Positions 1 through 8,258 of a DNA stretch of 64,000 bases are shown here, piece after piece. The stretch is from an uncultured Bacteroidales bacterium (GTDB taxonomy: Bacteria > Bacteroidota > Bacteroidia > Bacteroidales > Paludibacteraceae). The notes beneath the pieces were generated by a model. The model saw only the letters and a program-made list of their open reading frames with translations, did not search any database and was not told the origin of the DNA. The translations under genes and the position numbers were made by a program. The number at the start of each line of letters is the position of its first letter. Within the stretch, counting starts at the first letter, position 1. The stretch spans positions 61,011 through 125,010 of the forward strand of contig CACXPH010000004.1 in assembly GCA_902769535.1 (NCBI GenBank). Direction: 5' to 3'.

Positions 1-336
1 GCAGAGTTCGGCGTTTTGCTCTACGTAGTCGGTATGCGTAAATTGCTCGCTCAAGAAGTAGGTATCTACGCCATAACCGGCGGTGAGGTCTAATAAAGTT
101 GAAAGTTGAAAGTTGAAAGTTGAAAGAAGCTGCGCCTTATACCTTGCCGTCAGTTCCGATGAACATTGCTCACAACTGAGACGCACGGGATACCACCAGT
201 CATCGATAGCTGCGAAGGTAGGCAGTTTGTCTGCCGTGCGCTCTCTGCCTTCGACCTGCTGCAAGAACCAACGCCACTCCTCGTCGCTCAGGTGTTTGTA
301 CTTATTTCGCTGCAATGCCAATTCGAGTACCGACAT
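1..336 (-). CDS. Class I SAM-dependent methyltransferase, THUMP-like family (partial)
   Basis: Only the N-terminal 112 codons are present; the gene runs off the left edge. I translated it by hand from the minus strand starting at ATG 336. The product opens MSVLELALQRNKYKHLS. A stretch LSCEQCSSELTARYKAQLL is followed by the SAM-binding motif I, LLDLTAGYGVDTYFL, and then YVEQN. This matches the Bacteroidota methyltransferase family with a C-terminal THUMP-like domain, whose substrate I do not know. The start overlaps the 3' end of the SpoIID gene by 35 bases, so it is probably the last gene of the kinase-glycosyltransferase-SpoIID operon. A heptamer array (95-126) is read in frame as STFNFQLST just before motif I, where relatives have a short loop. 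Confidence 0.8.
   Translation of the reverse strand, partial: MSVLELALQRNKYKHLSDEEWRWFLQQVEGRERTADKLPTFAAIDDWWYPVRLSCEQCSSELTARYKAQLLSTFNFQLSTLLDLTAGYGVDTYFLSEQFTHTDYVEQNAELC
95..126. repeat. Heptamer tandem array (AAAGTTG), about 4.5 copies, inside a CDS
   Basis: Four and a half perfect copies of the 7-mer are translated in frame within the partial methyltransferase. The peptide is FNFQLST-like and precedes SAM motif I. Confidence 0.9.
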
Positions 337-1339
337 AATAATGCGAAAGTATTTGTTCGTAGGAATAACCTTCGGTAGCCATCTGCGCGGCACCTATCTG
401 ACAGAGACCTGCTCCGTGACCCCAGCCGTGACCGGTTAGTGTCCACAGACTGTTTGCATGCGAGACCTCGAACCAGGAGCTATAGAGGCATTTTTTGCTT
501 AAGGCATAACGGATGTTCAGTTCTTTGCCGATGATCTCCGAGCGATTCGTACCGGTTATTCGCAGACTGTCTATGCGCCCGGACGCTCCGCGATGAAGTG
601 GTTCGAGAGCGGTTATATGTCCTATTCCCGGATAACGGGCATTGACGATCCCGTCCAGTTCGTCGTCTGTGTAGGTTACTTTCCAATCATGAAAATCCTT
701 GGTCTCCTGATCGTAGTCGTTGAGCACCAGTCGTAGCGTCTGTGCACTCACGCGTCCGCAGTACGGACATTCGACGGACTGAATATAGGGCACGTCTATA
801 TCTTCCCAACACGTGCGCCAGATCTCTGAACGGCCTCCGCAACACTTATAGTATCGGCAGTCGCAGATTTCCCGCTCACCGCTCACCGCTAACCGCTCAC
901 CGTTAATCAGCACTTGTCCCGCTGTCTCACGGACGGCTTGTACCGCGCGCTCATTCATGCGCAATAGACCTTCATAACGCTGGCAGTGGTCATCTGCACA
1001 TACATGGAAACCCTCATGGTTCGGGTGCTCCATGGCGCGCATAGCCCAGGACCGACTAATGACGGCGTGTGCCTTGAGCAGTTCCATCGGACTGTTCGCA
1101 TTCATCTCAGACGAGATGACGGAGCACAGGTAGTCTTCGAGGTCGAGCGTGTTGATAGCAGTCTGTGTGCCGTCGGGATTGGTGCGGATCTCGAGTTCGC
1201 CTTGAAACTCCTGATCTTCGTGCCGATCCCAATGAAAACCAATACCGATGCGTACGTTCTTTAATAGGAACGTGTGCTCGAGTTGCTCAAACTCAATTTT
1301 TGGCGCCGTTAATATCCCAACCTTGATTGCAATTCCCAT
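302..1339 (-). CDS. SpoIID/LytB domain protein (peptidoglycan-active)
   Basis: The 345-residue product has the SpoIID core. LDLEDYLCSVISSEM (residues 65-79) carries the Glu region typical of SpoIID glycan-strand lytic enzymes, followed by LLKAHAVISRSWA, a CCGG segment (166-169), paired Cys at about 191 and 194, and a C-terminal GHGWGHGAGLCQIGA. Family members cleave or promote cleavage of denuded peptidoglycan glycan. There is no clear signal peptide, so a recycling role in the cytoplasm or periplasm is open. It overlaps the upstream glycosyltransferase by 31 bases and the downstream methyltransferase by 35, so the genes are translationally coupled. A heptamer array is read as NGERLAVSGERE (residues 146-157). 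Confidence 0.85.
   Translation of the reverse strand: MGIAIKVGILTAPKIEFEQLEHTFLLKNVRIGIGFHWDRHEDQEFQGELEIRTNPDGTQTAINTLDLEDYLCSVISSEMNANSPMELLKAHAVISRSWAMRAMEHPNHEGFHVCADDHCQRYEGLLRMNERAVQAVRETAGQVLINGERLAVSGEREICDCRYYKCCGGRSEIWRTCWEDIDVPYIQSVECPYCGRVSAQTLRLVLNDYDQETKDFHDWKVTYTDDELDGIVNARYPGIGHITALEPLHRGASGRIDSLRITGTNRSEIIGKELNIRYALSKKCLYSSWFEVSHANSLWTLTGHGWGHGAGLCQIGAAQMATEGYSYEQILSHYYVGTRIGIAAK
873..907. repeat. Heptamer tandem array (CGCTCAC-like), 5 copies, inside a CDS
   Basis: The units are CGCTCAC, CGCTCAC, CGCTAAC, CGCTCAC and CGTTAAT. They are read in frame in the SpoIID gene. Confidence 0.9.
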
Positions 1340-2637
1340 GTACGCAGGCGATCCTTATACCAGTTATTGCGGTTCATAGCGACGACATCACAGTTCGCAT
1401 CGGAGTTGTCTTCCCACCGGCGGCAGTTATACAGCACGTTGTAGATACGTCCGATAGGCCAGTCGCGCGAGATGCGCAAGCCCACGGCGTAGTCCTCACC
1501 GTACTTGGTAGTTGGATAATTGATCGTGCGTAGTAACGGCACATAGAACCCACGCGGTGCACCGAGTCCGTTGATACGAAGGGCGTTGTTACGACCGTTG
1601 TCATCCGTCCACTCACGGTGGTCAATCACACCCGGAGGAAGAATCTCACCGGCCATATTCGTCAGTTGGTACGTGCCAATCACCATGCCGTATTTGCCAC
1701 TCTCGAAGGCGTCGATGAACTGCTGCACGGTGGTCTCGTCGAAATAGGTGTCATCGGAGTCCAGTTGGATGGCGTACTTACCGCATCGCGGGTCATGGAT
1801 CGCTACGTTCCAGTTTCCGCCTATCGCATGCCAGGTCTTATCCTGGGCAATGTAGATCAAATCTGAATTCTGACGGCTGATTTCTGAAATCTTTTCTGCT
1901 GTGCCATCGGTGGAGTTGTCATCGACGACGATGACGTTGAAGGAGTAGGGTGCACGCACTTTCTGACTCAACGCACTTTGGATGGCATCGCCTATCGTGC
2001 GTGCACGGTTCTTGCAAGGGATGATGACCGAAGCGGTGACAGGGTAAGTGTCGTCGGCTTTAGGAAGGGGCTCGTATTTACCCGGCGCAAGGTATGCACC
2101 GATGCGTTTGAGATGCGCCGTGACGCATTGCTCCATCTCAATCTGCACTTGACGATTGCGCGGATCGACGTAGTCGAAGAGTTTCTCCCCGGACTTACGC
2201 GTATCTTCCTCAATCTCGTAATACAAGAACTCAGGTATATGACTGATAGCTGATGGCTGATCACTGAATACTTGAGATGCTCTCAGGCGCAAGTCATACA
2301 GCCCTGCGAACTCATAGTCTGTGTCCATCTGCGCCACAAGGGCTTGGAGTTTGGCGGTGTCCCAGAGGAGTACCGAGCCAAAATCAAAATCGTCGCGTAG
2401 CGCACCTATCTGATAGTCGATCACAGGCGCTTGCTGACCGTTCGCGAAATGATCGGCATAAACCATCGTGGCACCCGTCATCTCCATCACTTGCACCATG
2501 CGTTCTTGACCAAGATACACCCACTCGATGTGAGGTTTAAGACAAATCATAGTGTACGGCGTTTGTGCCTGTTGTGCAATCTCACGGATGGCTTTCGTCG
2601 AGCAAACTCTGCCTGGCAGATAAAATGTTGTTATCAT
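1309..2637 (-). CDS. Two-domain glycosyltransferase, family 2 in the C-terminal half
   Basis: This 442-residue protein has a GT-A fold from about residue 200: VTASVIIPCKNRARTI, then VIVVDDNSTDGT, and the metal-binding QLDSDD (291-296). The acceptor-side region YGEDYAVGLRISRDW is near the end. The first 190 residues look like a second, degenerate nucleotide-sugar domain (YADHFANG). No membrane segment is evident, so it is probably cytoplasmic and acts on a soluble or membrane-bound glycan that I cannot name. It lies between the BadF-type sugar kinase and the SpoIID gene in one minus-strand operon, which suggests cell-wall sugar metabolism. A heptamer array is translated as FSDQPSAISHI (about 124-134). 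Confidence 0.8.
   Translation of the reverse strand: MITTFYLPGRVCSTKAIREIAQQAQTPYTMICLKPHIEWVYLGQERMVQVMEMTGATMVYADHFANGQQAPVIDYQIGALRDDFDFGSVLLWDTAKLQALVAQMDTDYEFAGLYDLRLRASQVFSDQPSAISHIPEFLYYEIEEDTRKSGEKLFDYVDPRNRQVQIEMEQCVTAHLKRIGAYLAPGKYEPLPKADDTYPVTASVIIPCKNRARTIGDAIQSALSQKVRAPYSFNVIVVDDNSTDGTAEKISEISRQNSDLIYIAQDKTWHAIGGNWNVAIHDPRCGKYAIQLDSDDTYFDETTVQQFIDAFESGKYGMVIGTYQLTNMAGEILPPGVIDHREWTDDNGRNNALRINGLGAPRGFYVPLLRTINYPTTKYGEDYAVGLRISRDWPIGRIYNVLYNCRRWEDNSDANCDVVAMNRNNWYKDRLRTWELQSRLGY
2243..2270. repeat. Heptamer array (CTGATAG-like), 4 copies, inside a CDS
   Basis: The units are CTGATAG, CTGATGG, CTGATCA and CTGAATA, read in frame in the glycosyltransferase gene. Confidence 0.85.
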
Positions 2638-2668
2638 AGTGGTTTTTATTAGAGTCTAATAGCATTTA

Positions 2669-2720
2669 CCTACGATATACCTAGGACATACATAGGATAA
2701 ACATAGCATAAACATAGCAT
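2669..2720. repeat. 11-mer tandem array at a gene junction
   Basis: The units are CCTACGATATA, CCTAGGACATA, CATAGGATAAA and CATAGCATAAA, plus a partial unit. They fill the gap between the kinase stop and the glycosyltransferase start. Confidence 0.85.
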
Positions 2721-3583
2721 CACTCCGTCGTGGGGATGATGGCGTCTTTATGATACTCTTTGAGACCTTCGATGGGGTCTTGGAGGATAAGTCCTACTTC
2801 GAAGCCTTCGGCATGCATCGCTTCTTCGAGGATCGGACGGTAATAGTAAGCGATCGAACCTACAAAACAAACGGGTTTGTCCGTCTTATACTGCACGAGG
2901 TTGCGGCGGATGAACTGAACGAAATGGTCATAGACGAGGGCATGGATGCGGGAATCGTCGATGTGATCGGCGCAGAACTTGGAGAGTTTAGCCAGGAAGC
3001 GGTTAGGGAAGGGTTGCCGGTACACTTTCTCGAAGATATCGGGCATGGAGGTCTCGTACTCCGCGAAGAACGCCTCTTTGAGGTCGTCACCAAGTTGGTT
3101 CTTGAGCAGGTCACCGACGAGTCGTTTGCCGAGAACAGCCGCTGAGCCTTCATCGCCGAGGATATAACCGAGCGAGGGCACGTTCCATTCGATCGTCTGT
3201 CCGTTATAGAAGCACGAACCGCTACCTGTTCCGAGGATACAAGCTACGCCGGGTTCATGACCGAGCAGACCACGTGCCGCACCGAGCATGTCGGACTCGA
3301 CATGTACTTCGGCTTTCTTGAAGACCGCTTCGAGTGCACGTTGAACAAACACTTTCTTCTCGGGCGTACAGCCGGCTCCATAGAAGAAAACATGGGTGAG
3401 TGTACCTGCCCAGAGGAGCGGTGCTATCTTGGGTAAGAGGTTATTGGAGATGCTGTTACGCATCGCATCACAGGTCTGAAACATCGGGTTGATGCCATCG
3501 GTGAATACATCGGAGCATTGTCCGCTCGCCGTGACTAAACACCAGTGCACTTTCGTGCTACCACTATCCGCTAAAAGTATCAT
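2720..3583 (-). CDS. BadF/BadG/BcrA/BcrD-type ATPase, probable N-acetylglucosamine kinase
   Basis: The 287-residue protein has the ASKHA kinase fold. The phosphate-1 loop LADSGSTKVHW is at the N-terminus, ILGTGSGSCFYNG is the phosphate-2/adenosine segment near residue 117, and GYILGDEGSAAVLGKR follows. The last motif is typical of eukaryotic-like GlcNAc kinases, which phosphorylate GlcNAc released by cell-wall turnover. Specificity is inferred from the family and from the SpoIID gene downstream. It is the first gene of its operon, with a good Bacteroidota promoter about 20 bases upstream, divergent from rubrerythrin. Confidence 0.8.
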   Translation of the reverse strand: MILLADSGSTKVHWCLVTASGQCSDVFTDGINPMFQTCDAMRNSISNNLLPKIAPLLWAGTLTHVFFYGAGCTPEKKVFVQRALEAVFKKAEVHVESDMLGAARGLLGHEPGVACILGTGSGSCFYNGQTIEWNVPSLGYILGDEGSAAVLGKRLVGDLLKNQLGDDLKEAFFAEYETSMPDIFEKVYRQPFPNRFLAKLSKFCADHIDDSRIHALVYDHFVQFIRRNLVQYKTDKPVCFVGSIAYYYRPILEEAMHAEGFEVGLILQDPIEGLKEYHKDAIIPTTE

Positions 3584-3600
3584 AATTGCAAAATTTTGTG

Positions 3601-3632
3601 CAAAATTAGTGAAAAATTTCTAATTATTCAAA
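3601..3632 (-). promoter_or_regulatory. Promoter of the kinase-glycosyltransferase-SpoIID operon
   Basis: On the minus strand the -33 TTTG (3629-3632) and -7 TAATTTTG (3601-3608) are 20 bp apart, matching the Bacteroidota primary sigma consensus. Confidence 0.75.
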
Positions 3633-3657
3633 TAATTGCGATTATTTTTCACAAAAT

Positions 3658-3689
3658 TTTGCATATGTGCAAGAAAAATCGTATCTTTG
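3658..3689 (+). promoter_or_regulatory. Rubrerythrin promoter
   Basis: The -33 TTTG (3658-3661) and -7 TATCTTTG (3682-3689) are 20 bp apart. The -33 continues as TTTGCATATG, the extended form seen at many promoters in this window. Confidence 0.8.
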
Positions 3690-3724
3690 CAGCGTTAATT
3701 TTAACCTTTTAATTATTATCACTT

Positions 3725-4270
3725 ATGACAAAGAAATTTATTTGCCCGATCTGTGGTTATGTACACGAGGGCGCAGAGGCTCCTGAGCGTTGTCCGCAAT
3801 GTAAACAAATCGTTGAATGGAAGGTCGCAGAGGAAGGCAAGTTGAACTTCGCATGCGAGCATATCGTAGGTATCGCTAAGGACGAGAAAGATCCGATCAT
3901 TGCAGAGGGTCTTCGCGCACACTTTATGGGTGAGTGCACCGAGGTAGGTCAATACCTGGCTATGGCTCGTCAAGCAGACCGCGAGGGTTATCCGGAGATC
4001 GCTGAGGCATTCCGTAAGTACGCATACGAGGAGGCAGATCATGCATCGCGCTTTGCTGAACTGCTCGGTGAGCTCGTTTGGGATACCAAGACCAACCTTG
4101 AGAAACGCGCGATGGCTGAGTCCGGCGCCTGTGAAGACAAGCTGAAAATCGCTACACGTGCAAAACAACTGAACCTCGATGCAATCCATGACACCGTTCA
4201 TGAGATGGCTAAGGACGAGGCTCGTCACGGTAAAGGTTTCGAAGGCTTGCTCAAGCGTTATTTTAAATAA
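3725..4270 (+). CDS. rbr: Rubrerythrin with N-terminal rubredoxin domain (reverse rubrerythrin)
   Basis: The 181-residue protein starts with a rubredoxin-type Fe(Cys)4 site, C7-x2-C10 and C23-x2-C26. A four-helix ferritin-like domain follows with the di-iron ligand pattern, including EADH and DEARHG. Classical rubrerythrins carry the rubredoxin at the C-terminus, so this is the reversed architecture found in anaerobes. The family reduces hydrogen peroxide, and sometimes oxygen, in the cytoplasm using NAD(P)H-derived electrons. It is monocistronic with its own promoter. Its last 8 bases overlap the 3' end of convergent mnmA, and no separate terminator is visible. It supports an anaerobic or microaerotolerant lifestyle. 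Confidence 0.93.
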   Translation: MTKKFICPICGYVHEGAEAPERCPQCKQIVEWKVAEEGKLNFACEHIVGIAKDEKDPIIAEGLRAHFMGECTEVGQYLAMARQADREGYPEIAEAFRKYAYEEADHASRFAELLGELVWDTKTNLEKRAMAESGACEDKLKIATRAKQLNLDAIHDTVHEMAKDEARHGKGFEGLLKRYFK

Positions 4271-5366
4271 TTATACCGCCTCCAATCACCAGGTCGTCTT
4301 GGTATAAAACCACGGACTGGCCGGGAGTGATACCCCAAACGGGAGTTGCAAATTCAAGGCAACTCTCGTTTTTTATTGTCGCTTCAACGGCTTGCGAGCG
4401 GTAACGGACCTTGGCTGTTATTGGAGATTCCGTAATCACTTGATCACGTGGTCTCGTGAATGGCTGAAAGTGCAGTTCGGTGGCGTAGAGGTCGTCGTTG
4501 GTGCCGAGCGTCACTTGGTTCTTCTCGGCATCTATATGGGTGACGAAAGCGCGTTGACCGAGGGCAATGCCGAGGCCTTTGCGCTGACCGATGGTGTAGT
4601 TGGCATAGCCTTGGTGGGTGCCGAGCACTTTTCCGTGTGCGTCTATGTACTCGCCCGGGCGCACGCGTTCGTTGTAGTCAGGCACGTTCGCGCGCAGGAA
4701 AGCACGGTAGTCATCGTCGGGAATAAAGCAGATCTCCTGGCTCTCTTTCTTGACCGACAGTTTTTCATAGCCGTGCTGCCAAGCTATCTCGCGCACTTGG
4801 TCCTTGGTGTAATCACCGAGCGGGAAGATGGTTCGGCGTAACTGCTCTTCGGTGAGCATCCATAGGAAATAGGTCTGGTCTTTGCGCGTGTCGGCTGCCG
4901 TACGCAGATAGACGTGTCCGTCGCGTTCGGCAATGCGGGCATAATGACCGGTGGCGATGAAGTCACAACCGTACTCGTCCGCCACGCGCATGAGTTCACC
5001 CCATTTGATGTGACTGTTGCATAAGACGCAAGGGTTCGGTGTGCGACCAGCCATATATTCGTCGATGAAGTTCTGTATGACGCAGCGGCGGAAAGTATCT
5101 CTAAAATCCACAATGTGGTGCTCAAAGCCCATGCGTTCGGCATTGCGCTTGGCTTCCATGATGGAGTCGATGGTGCAGCAGCCTTTCTCCTTGGCGAGGC
5201 ACGACTCTTTCATGCTGTCGAACGTGCGGAAGGTGACGCCGACGACCTCATAGCCCTGCTCGAGAAGGAGCATAGCGCTTACTGTGGAGTCGATACCTCC
5301 GGACATACCGAGCAGCACTTTGTGCTTCGATTTTCGATTTTCGATTTTTGATTTTTGATTTTCCAT
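4263..5366 (-). CDS. mnmA: tRNA-specific 2-thiouridylase MnmA
   Basis: The 367-residue enzyme makes s2U34 in the anticodons of tRNA-Lys, tRNA-Glu and tRNA-Gln. The PP-loop SGGIDS is at residues 22-27. The catalytic Cys is in NPCVLC (C113) and the partner Cys in SQEICFIPD (C213). The N-terminal [16 protein letters not shown] is encoded by a heptamer array and is absent from usual family members, which start near KVLLGMSGG. The ATG overlaps the msbA stop as TGATG. It is the last gene of the tamL-rnhB-sppA-lpxK-msbA-mnmA operon. Confidence 0.95.
   Translation of the reverse strand: MENQKSKIENRKSKHKVLLGMSGGIDSTVSAMLLLEQGYEVVGVTFRTFDSMKESCLAKEKGCCTIDSIMEAKRNAERMGFEHHIVDFRDTFRRCVIQNFIDEYMAGRTPNPCVLCNSHIKWGELMRVADEYGCDFIATGHYARIAERDGHVYLRTAADTRKDQTYFLWMLTEEQLRRTIFPLGDYTKDQVREIAWQHGYEKLSVKKESQEICFIPDDDYRAFLRANVPDYNERVRPGEYIDAHGKVLGTHQGYANYTIGQRKGLGIALGQRAFVTHIDAEKNQVTLGTNDDLYATELHFQPFTRPRDQVITESPITAKVRYRSQAVEATIKNESCLEFATPVWGITPGQSVVLYQDDLVIGGGIII
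5329..5363. repeat. Heptamer array (GATTTTC/T), 5 copies, coding the MnmA N-terminus
   Basis: Five uninterrupted 7-mers begin right after the mnmA start codon and are translated as a [11 protein letters not shown]-type peptide. Confidence 0.92.
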
Positions 5367-7234
5367 CAGGCCTGCATCTCTACGAGTTTGGTATAATAGC
5401 CGCCTAAAGCATATAGCTCGTCATGTGTGCCGCGTTCGACGATACGTCCTTCGTGCAGCACGCAGATGAGGTCGGCATGCTTGATGGTCGAGAGGCGGTG
5501 CGCCACGACGAGCGTTGTACGTTCCGCCATGAGGTGCTCAAGTGCTTCCTGAACGAGTTTCTCGGACTCCGAGTCGAGAGCTGAGGTCGCTTCGTCGAGG
5601 ATGAGGATCGGTGGGTTCTTGAGGATAGCCCGTGCGATACTTAATCGCTGGCGTTGACCGCCGGAGAGACGACTGCCGCGGTCACCGATAACGGTCTCGT
5701 AACCTTCCGGCATCTCGGAGATGAACTGATGGGCATTGGCAATGCGGGCCGCTTGTTCGACGGCTTGAGGCCAGGTGAGACCGTTGGGTGCAGCTTGCGT
5801 GGTGTCCACACCGAAAGTGATGTTATTATAGACCGTGTCGTTGAACAGCACAGGTTCCTGGCAGACGATGCCCATGAGTGCACGCAGGTCATGTGTGGCA
5901 AAGCGCCGTATGTCGGTTCCGTCCACGGTGATGGTGCCTGTTGTCGGGTCATAGAACCGCGGCACAAGATCGGTCATGGTGGTCTTGCCGCTACCGGACT
6001 GACCGACGAGTGCGATGGTCTTTCCTTTGGGTACGGTCAGACATATATCCGTCAGCACTTCGCGCTCGGGTTGGTATGCGAAATGCACATGATCGAACGC
6101 GATGGCTTGCTCGAAGAGCACAGGTTGCGGTTGTGTCGGTTCGAGGATATTCGACTGCGTGTTGAGGATGGTGTCGATACGCTCAAGCGATGCCATGCCT
6201 CGACGAATGCCGTAAGCGGCCTTGCTGAGGTCTTTTGACGGGTTGATGATGGAGTAGAAGATGACGAGATAATAGATGAACGTCGAGGCATCGATGGTGG
6301 CATGGTCGGAGAGGATGAGCAGTCCGCCGAACCACAGGATGATGGCGATGAGCGTTGTGCCGAGGAACTCCGAGAGCGGGTGCGCGAGATAATACCGCCG
6401 GTTGATGCGGTTGAAGGTAGCACGGGTGGCGTTGATGAGTTTGTCGAAACGCGTGCGTAACTTATGCTGCGCATTGAAGCCCTTGATGACACGCAAGCCG
6501 AGGAGGGTCTCATCGATGGACGAGAGGATCTCCGCGTTCTGTTCCTGGCCTTTGGTGGACGCGCGTTTGAGACTGCGTCCGATGCGACCGATGAAGAAGA
6601 TAGCGATCGGCATGAGCAGCAACACGAACAGCGTTAGTTGCCACGAGATGACAAAGAGCGTGATGAGGTACACGAGGATCATCACCGGGTCTTTGAAGAG
6701 AATGTCGAGGGCCGACATGATAGAGGCTTCCACCTCGTTCACATCGTTCGTCATGCGGGAGATGACGTCACCGCGTCGGGCCTCCGTGAAATATCCCATC
6801 GGCAGGGAGAGTATCTTATCGTACAGTTGTTGGCGCAGGTCACGCAGCACACCCGTTCGGATAGGTACCATGAAGTAGTTCGCCAGCCACGCCGCTGCAC
6901 ACTTAAGACCGGTCATAACCACGAGGAACAGACCGAGAAGGAGCAGCACGTAACTCGAGCCGTGGAGCGCTATCTGTTCATTGAGGATGCAGTAGAGGTT
7001 CGAGCGCAATGCCGCGATGGTCTCCTGCAGTCCGTTGACGGTGCTGAGGTCTGTCCATTGCACATCGATCTCGGTCAGGCCGAACAGGATGCGCAGCACA
7101 GGAATGATCGCCGCGAAGGAGAAGAGCGACAGGATGGTCGATAGCAGGTTAAACAGGATGTTCAGCGCCATCTGGCCTTTGTACGGCGGCACAAAACGAC
7201 GCAGGATGTTATTTACGTGTATTCTCGCGGACAT
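5366..7234 (-). CDS. msbA: ABC exporter with fused permease and ATPase, MsbA-like lipid flippase
   Basis: This 622-residue half-transporter has a six-helix membrane domain (about residues 20-335) and an ATPase domain. Walker A GQSGSGKTT is at 411-419, the signature LSGGQ at 523-527 and Walker B LILDEA at 544-549. It lies directly downstream of lpxK and overlaps it by 26 bases, which supports a role in moving lipid A-core across the inner membrane. Other multidrug or lipid ABC exporters share this layout, so MsbA is inferred from context. Confidence 0.85.
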   Translation of the reverse strand: MSARIHVNNILRRFVPPYKGQMALNILFNLLSTILSLFSFAAIIPVLRILFGLTEIDVQWTDLSTVNGLQETIAALRSNLYCILNEQIALHGSSYVLLLLGLFLVVMTGLKCAAAWLANYFMVPIRTGVLRDLRQQLYDKILSLPMGYFTEARRGDVISRMTNDVNEVEASIMSALDILFKDPVMILVYLITLFVISWQLTLFVLLLMPIAIFFIGRIGRSLKRASTKGQEQNAEILSSIDETLLGLRVIKGFNAQHKLRTRFDKLINATRATFNRINRRYYLAHPLSEFLGTTLIAIILWFGGLLILSDHATIDASTFIYYLVIFYSIINPSKDLSKAAYGIRRGMASLERIDTILNTQSNILEPTQPQPVLFEQAIAFDHVHFAYQPEREVLTDICLTVPKGKTIALVGQSGSGKTTMTDLVPRFYDPTTGTITVDGTDIRRFATHDLRALMGIVCQEPVLFNDTVYNNITFGVDTTQAAPNGLTWPQAVEQAARIANAHQFISEMPEGYETVIGDRGSRLSGGQRQRLSIARAILKNPPILILDEATSALDSESEKLVQEALEHLMAERTTLVVAHRLSTIKHADLICVLHEGRIVERGTHDELYALGGYYTKLVEMQA

Positions 7235-8225
7235 AAGTCAGTATTTGTTTGTCAAAAGGTGCATTCGGTGTGCAGAACTTCACGCGAATAGGCAAAGCAA
7301 TGAGGCGTTTGTTCTGCGCCCGGAGTCGCTCTACGAGAGCCGTCGTGCGTAGCCGTTGAATATCTTTCTCTGTGGTCAGCACGAAGTCAAAATGCTGGGC
7401 ACGCTCGATGATGGCCTCTATGTCTGCAGGCGAGTAGGGATGATGGTCGGGGTACGCCATCAGTTCGGCCTTGGGGTACTGCTGTTGCACATGCTCGAGC
7501 ATGTATTCCGGGTGTGCAATGCCGGTCAGCACGAGCGGTGTGCCTTCCTGCTCCAGCGGCGCGTACTCAATACCCGTGAAATGCAGTTGCTGATACGTCG
7601 GAAGATGGAGCCGGTTATCCACCACGCGCATGTCGATAGGACGTATGCTGTCCGGGCACTTGGTCACGATGACGGCATCGGCCTTGAGTGCCCGCGAAGG
7701 CAGGTCGCGAAGGGTGCCCAAAGGAAGCATATGATCATCAATATAAAGTTTATCATACGGCGTGAGCAGTACCGTCAGTCCGCATTGGATAGCGCGGTGC
7801 TGCATTGCATCGTCGAGCACGACTACATCGAGTTCATTGAGTTGGCGCTTGAGTTGACGCACACCGCGTACGCGGTTCTCGCAGACGGCTATCGGTACGT
7901 CCGGAAAAGCGCGATGCATCTGCATCGCCTCGTCGCCGATAGTGTCGGTAGTAGACAGCGGGTCGGCCATGAGAAAACCATGCGTCTTACGTTTGTATCC
8001 GCGCGAGAGGATAGCCGGGTGATAGCCGTTGTTCAGGAGCAGTTGTACGATATACGCCACCATCGGAGTCTTGCCCGTACCACCCACGGCGATGTTACCC
8101 ACACAGATGGTAGGTACGTTCGCATCGTGGGTGATGAGCAGGTGCTGATCGTACAGCAGATGCCGAATGGCCACACCTGTGGCGTAGAGCCAACTCAGCG
8201 GTATGTGGACGATGTTTTTTAACAT
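7209..8225 (-). CDS. lpxK: Tetraacyldisaccharide 4'-kinase LpxK
   Basis: The 338-residue inner-membrane-associated kinase phosphorylates the 4' position of the lipid A disaccharide precursor. The N-terminal amphipathic helix MLKNIVHIPLSWLYATG leads into the Walker A region VGNIAVGGTGKTP (about residues 42-54), followed by ILSRGYKRKT and a DDAMQHR motif typical of LpxK. It overlaps msbA by 26 bases. A heptamer array separates it from sppA upstream. Confidence 0.93.
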   Translation of the reverse strand: MLKNIVHIPLSWLYATGVAIRHLLYDQHLLITHDANVPTICVGNIAVGGTGKTPMVAYIVQLLLNNGYHPAILSRGYKRKTHGFLMADPLSTTDTIGDEAMQMHRAFPDVPIAVCENRVRGVRQLKRQLNELDVVVLDDAMQHRAIQCGLTVLLTPYDKLYIDDHMLPLGTLRDLPSRALKADAVIVTKCPDSIRPIDMRVVDNRLHLPTYQQLHFTGIEYAPLEQEGTPLVLTGIAHPEYMLEHVQQQYPKAELMAYPDHHPYSPADIEAIIERAQHFDFVLTTEKDIQRLRTTALVERLRAQNKRLIALPIRVKFCTPNAPFDKQILTYVRENTRK

Positions 8226-8230
8226 CGTAT

Positions 8231-8258
8231 TTGTAATTTGTAATTTGTTATTTGATTT
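8231..8258. repeat. Heptamer array (TTGTAAT) at the lpxK/sppA junction
   Basis: The units TTGTAAT, TTGTAAT, TTGTTAT and TTGATTT span the intergenic gap and run into the 3' end of sppA. Confidence 0.88.

Noticed and set aside
2720-3583. BadF-type protein as benzoyl-CoA reductase activator
   Set aside because: The short single-domain form, GDEGSA motif and cell-wall gene neighbours fit a GlcNAc-type kinase; no benzoyl-CoA genes are present.
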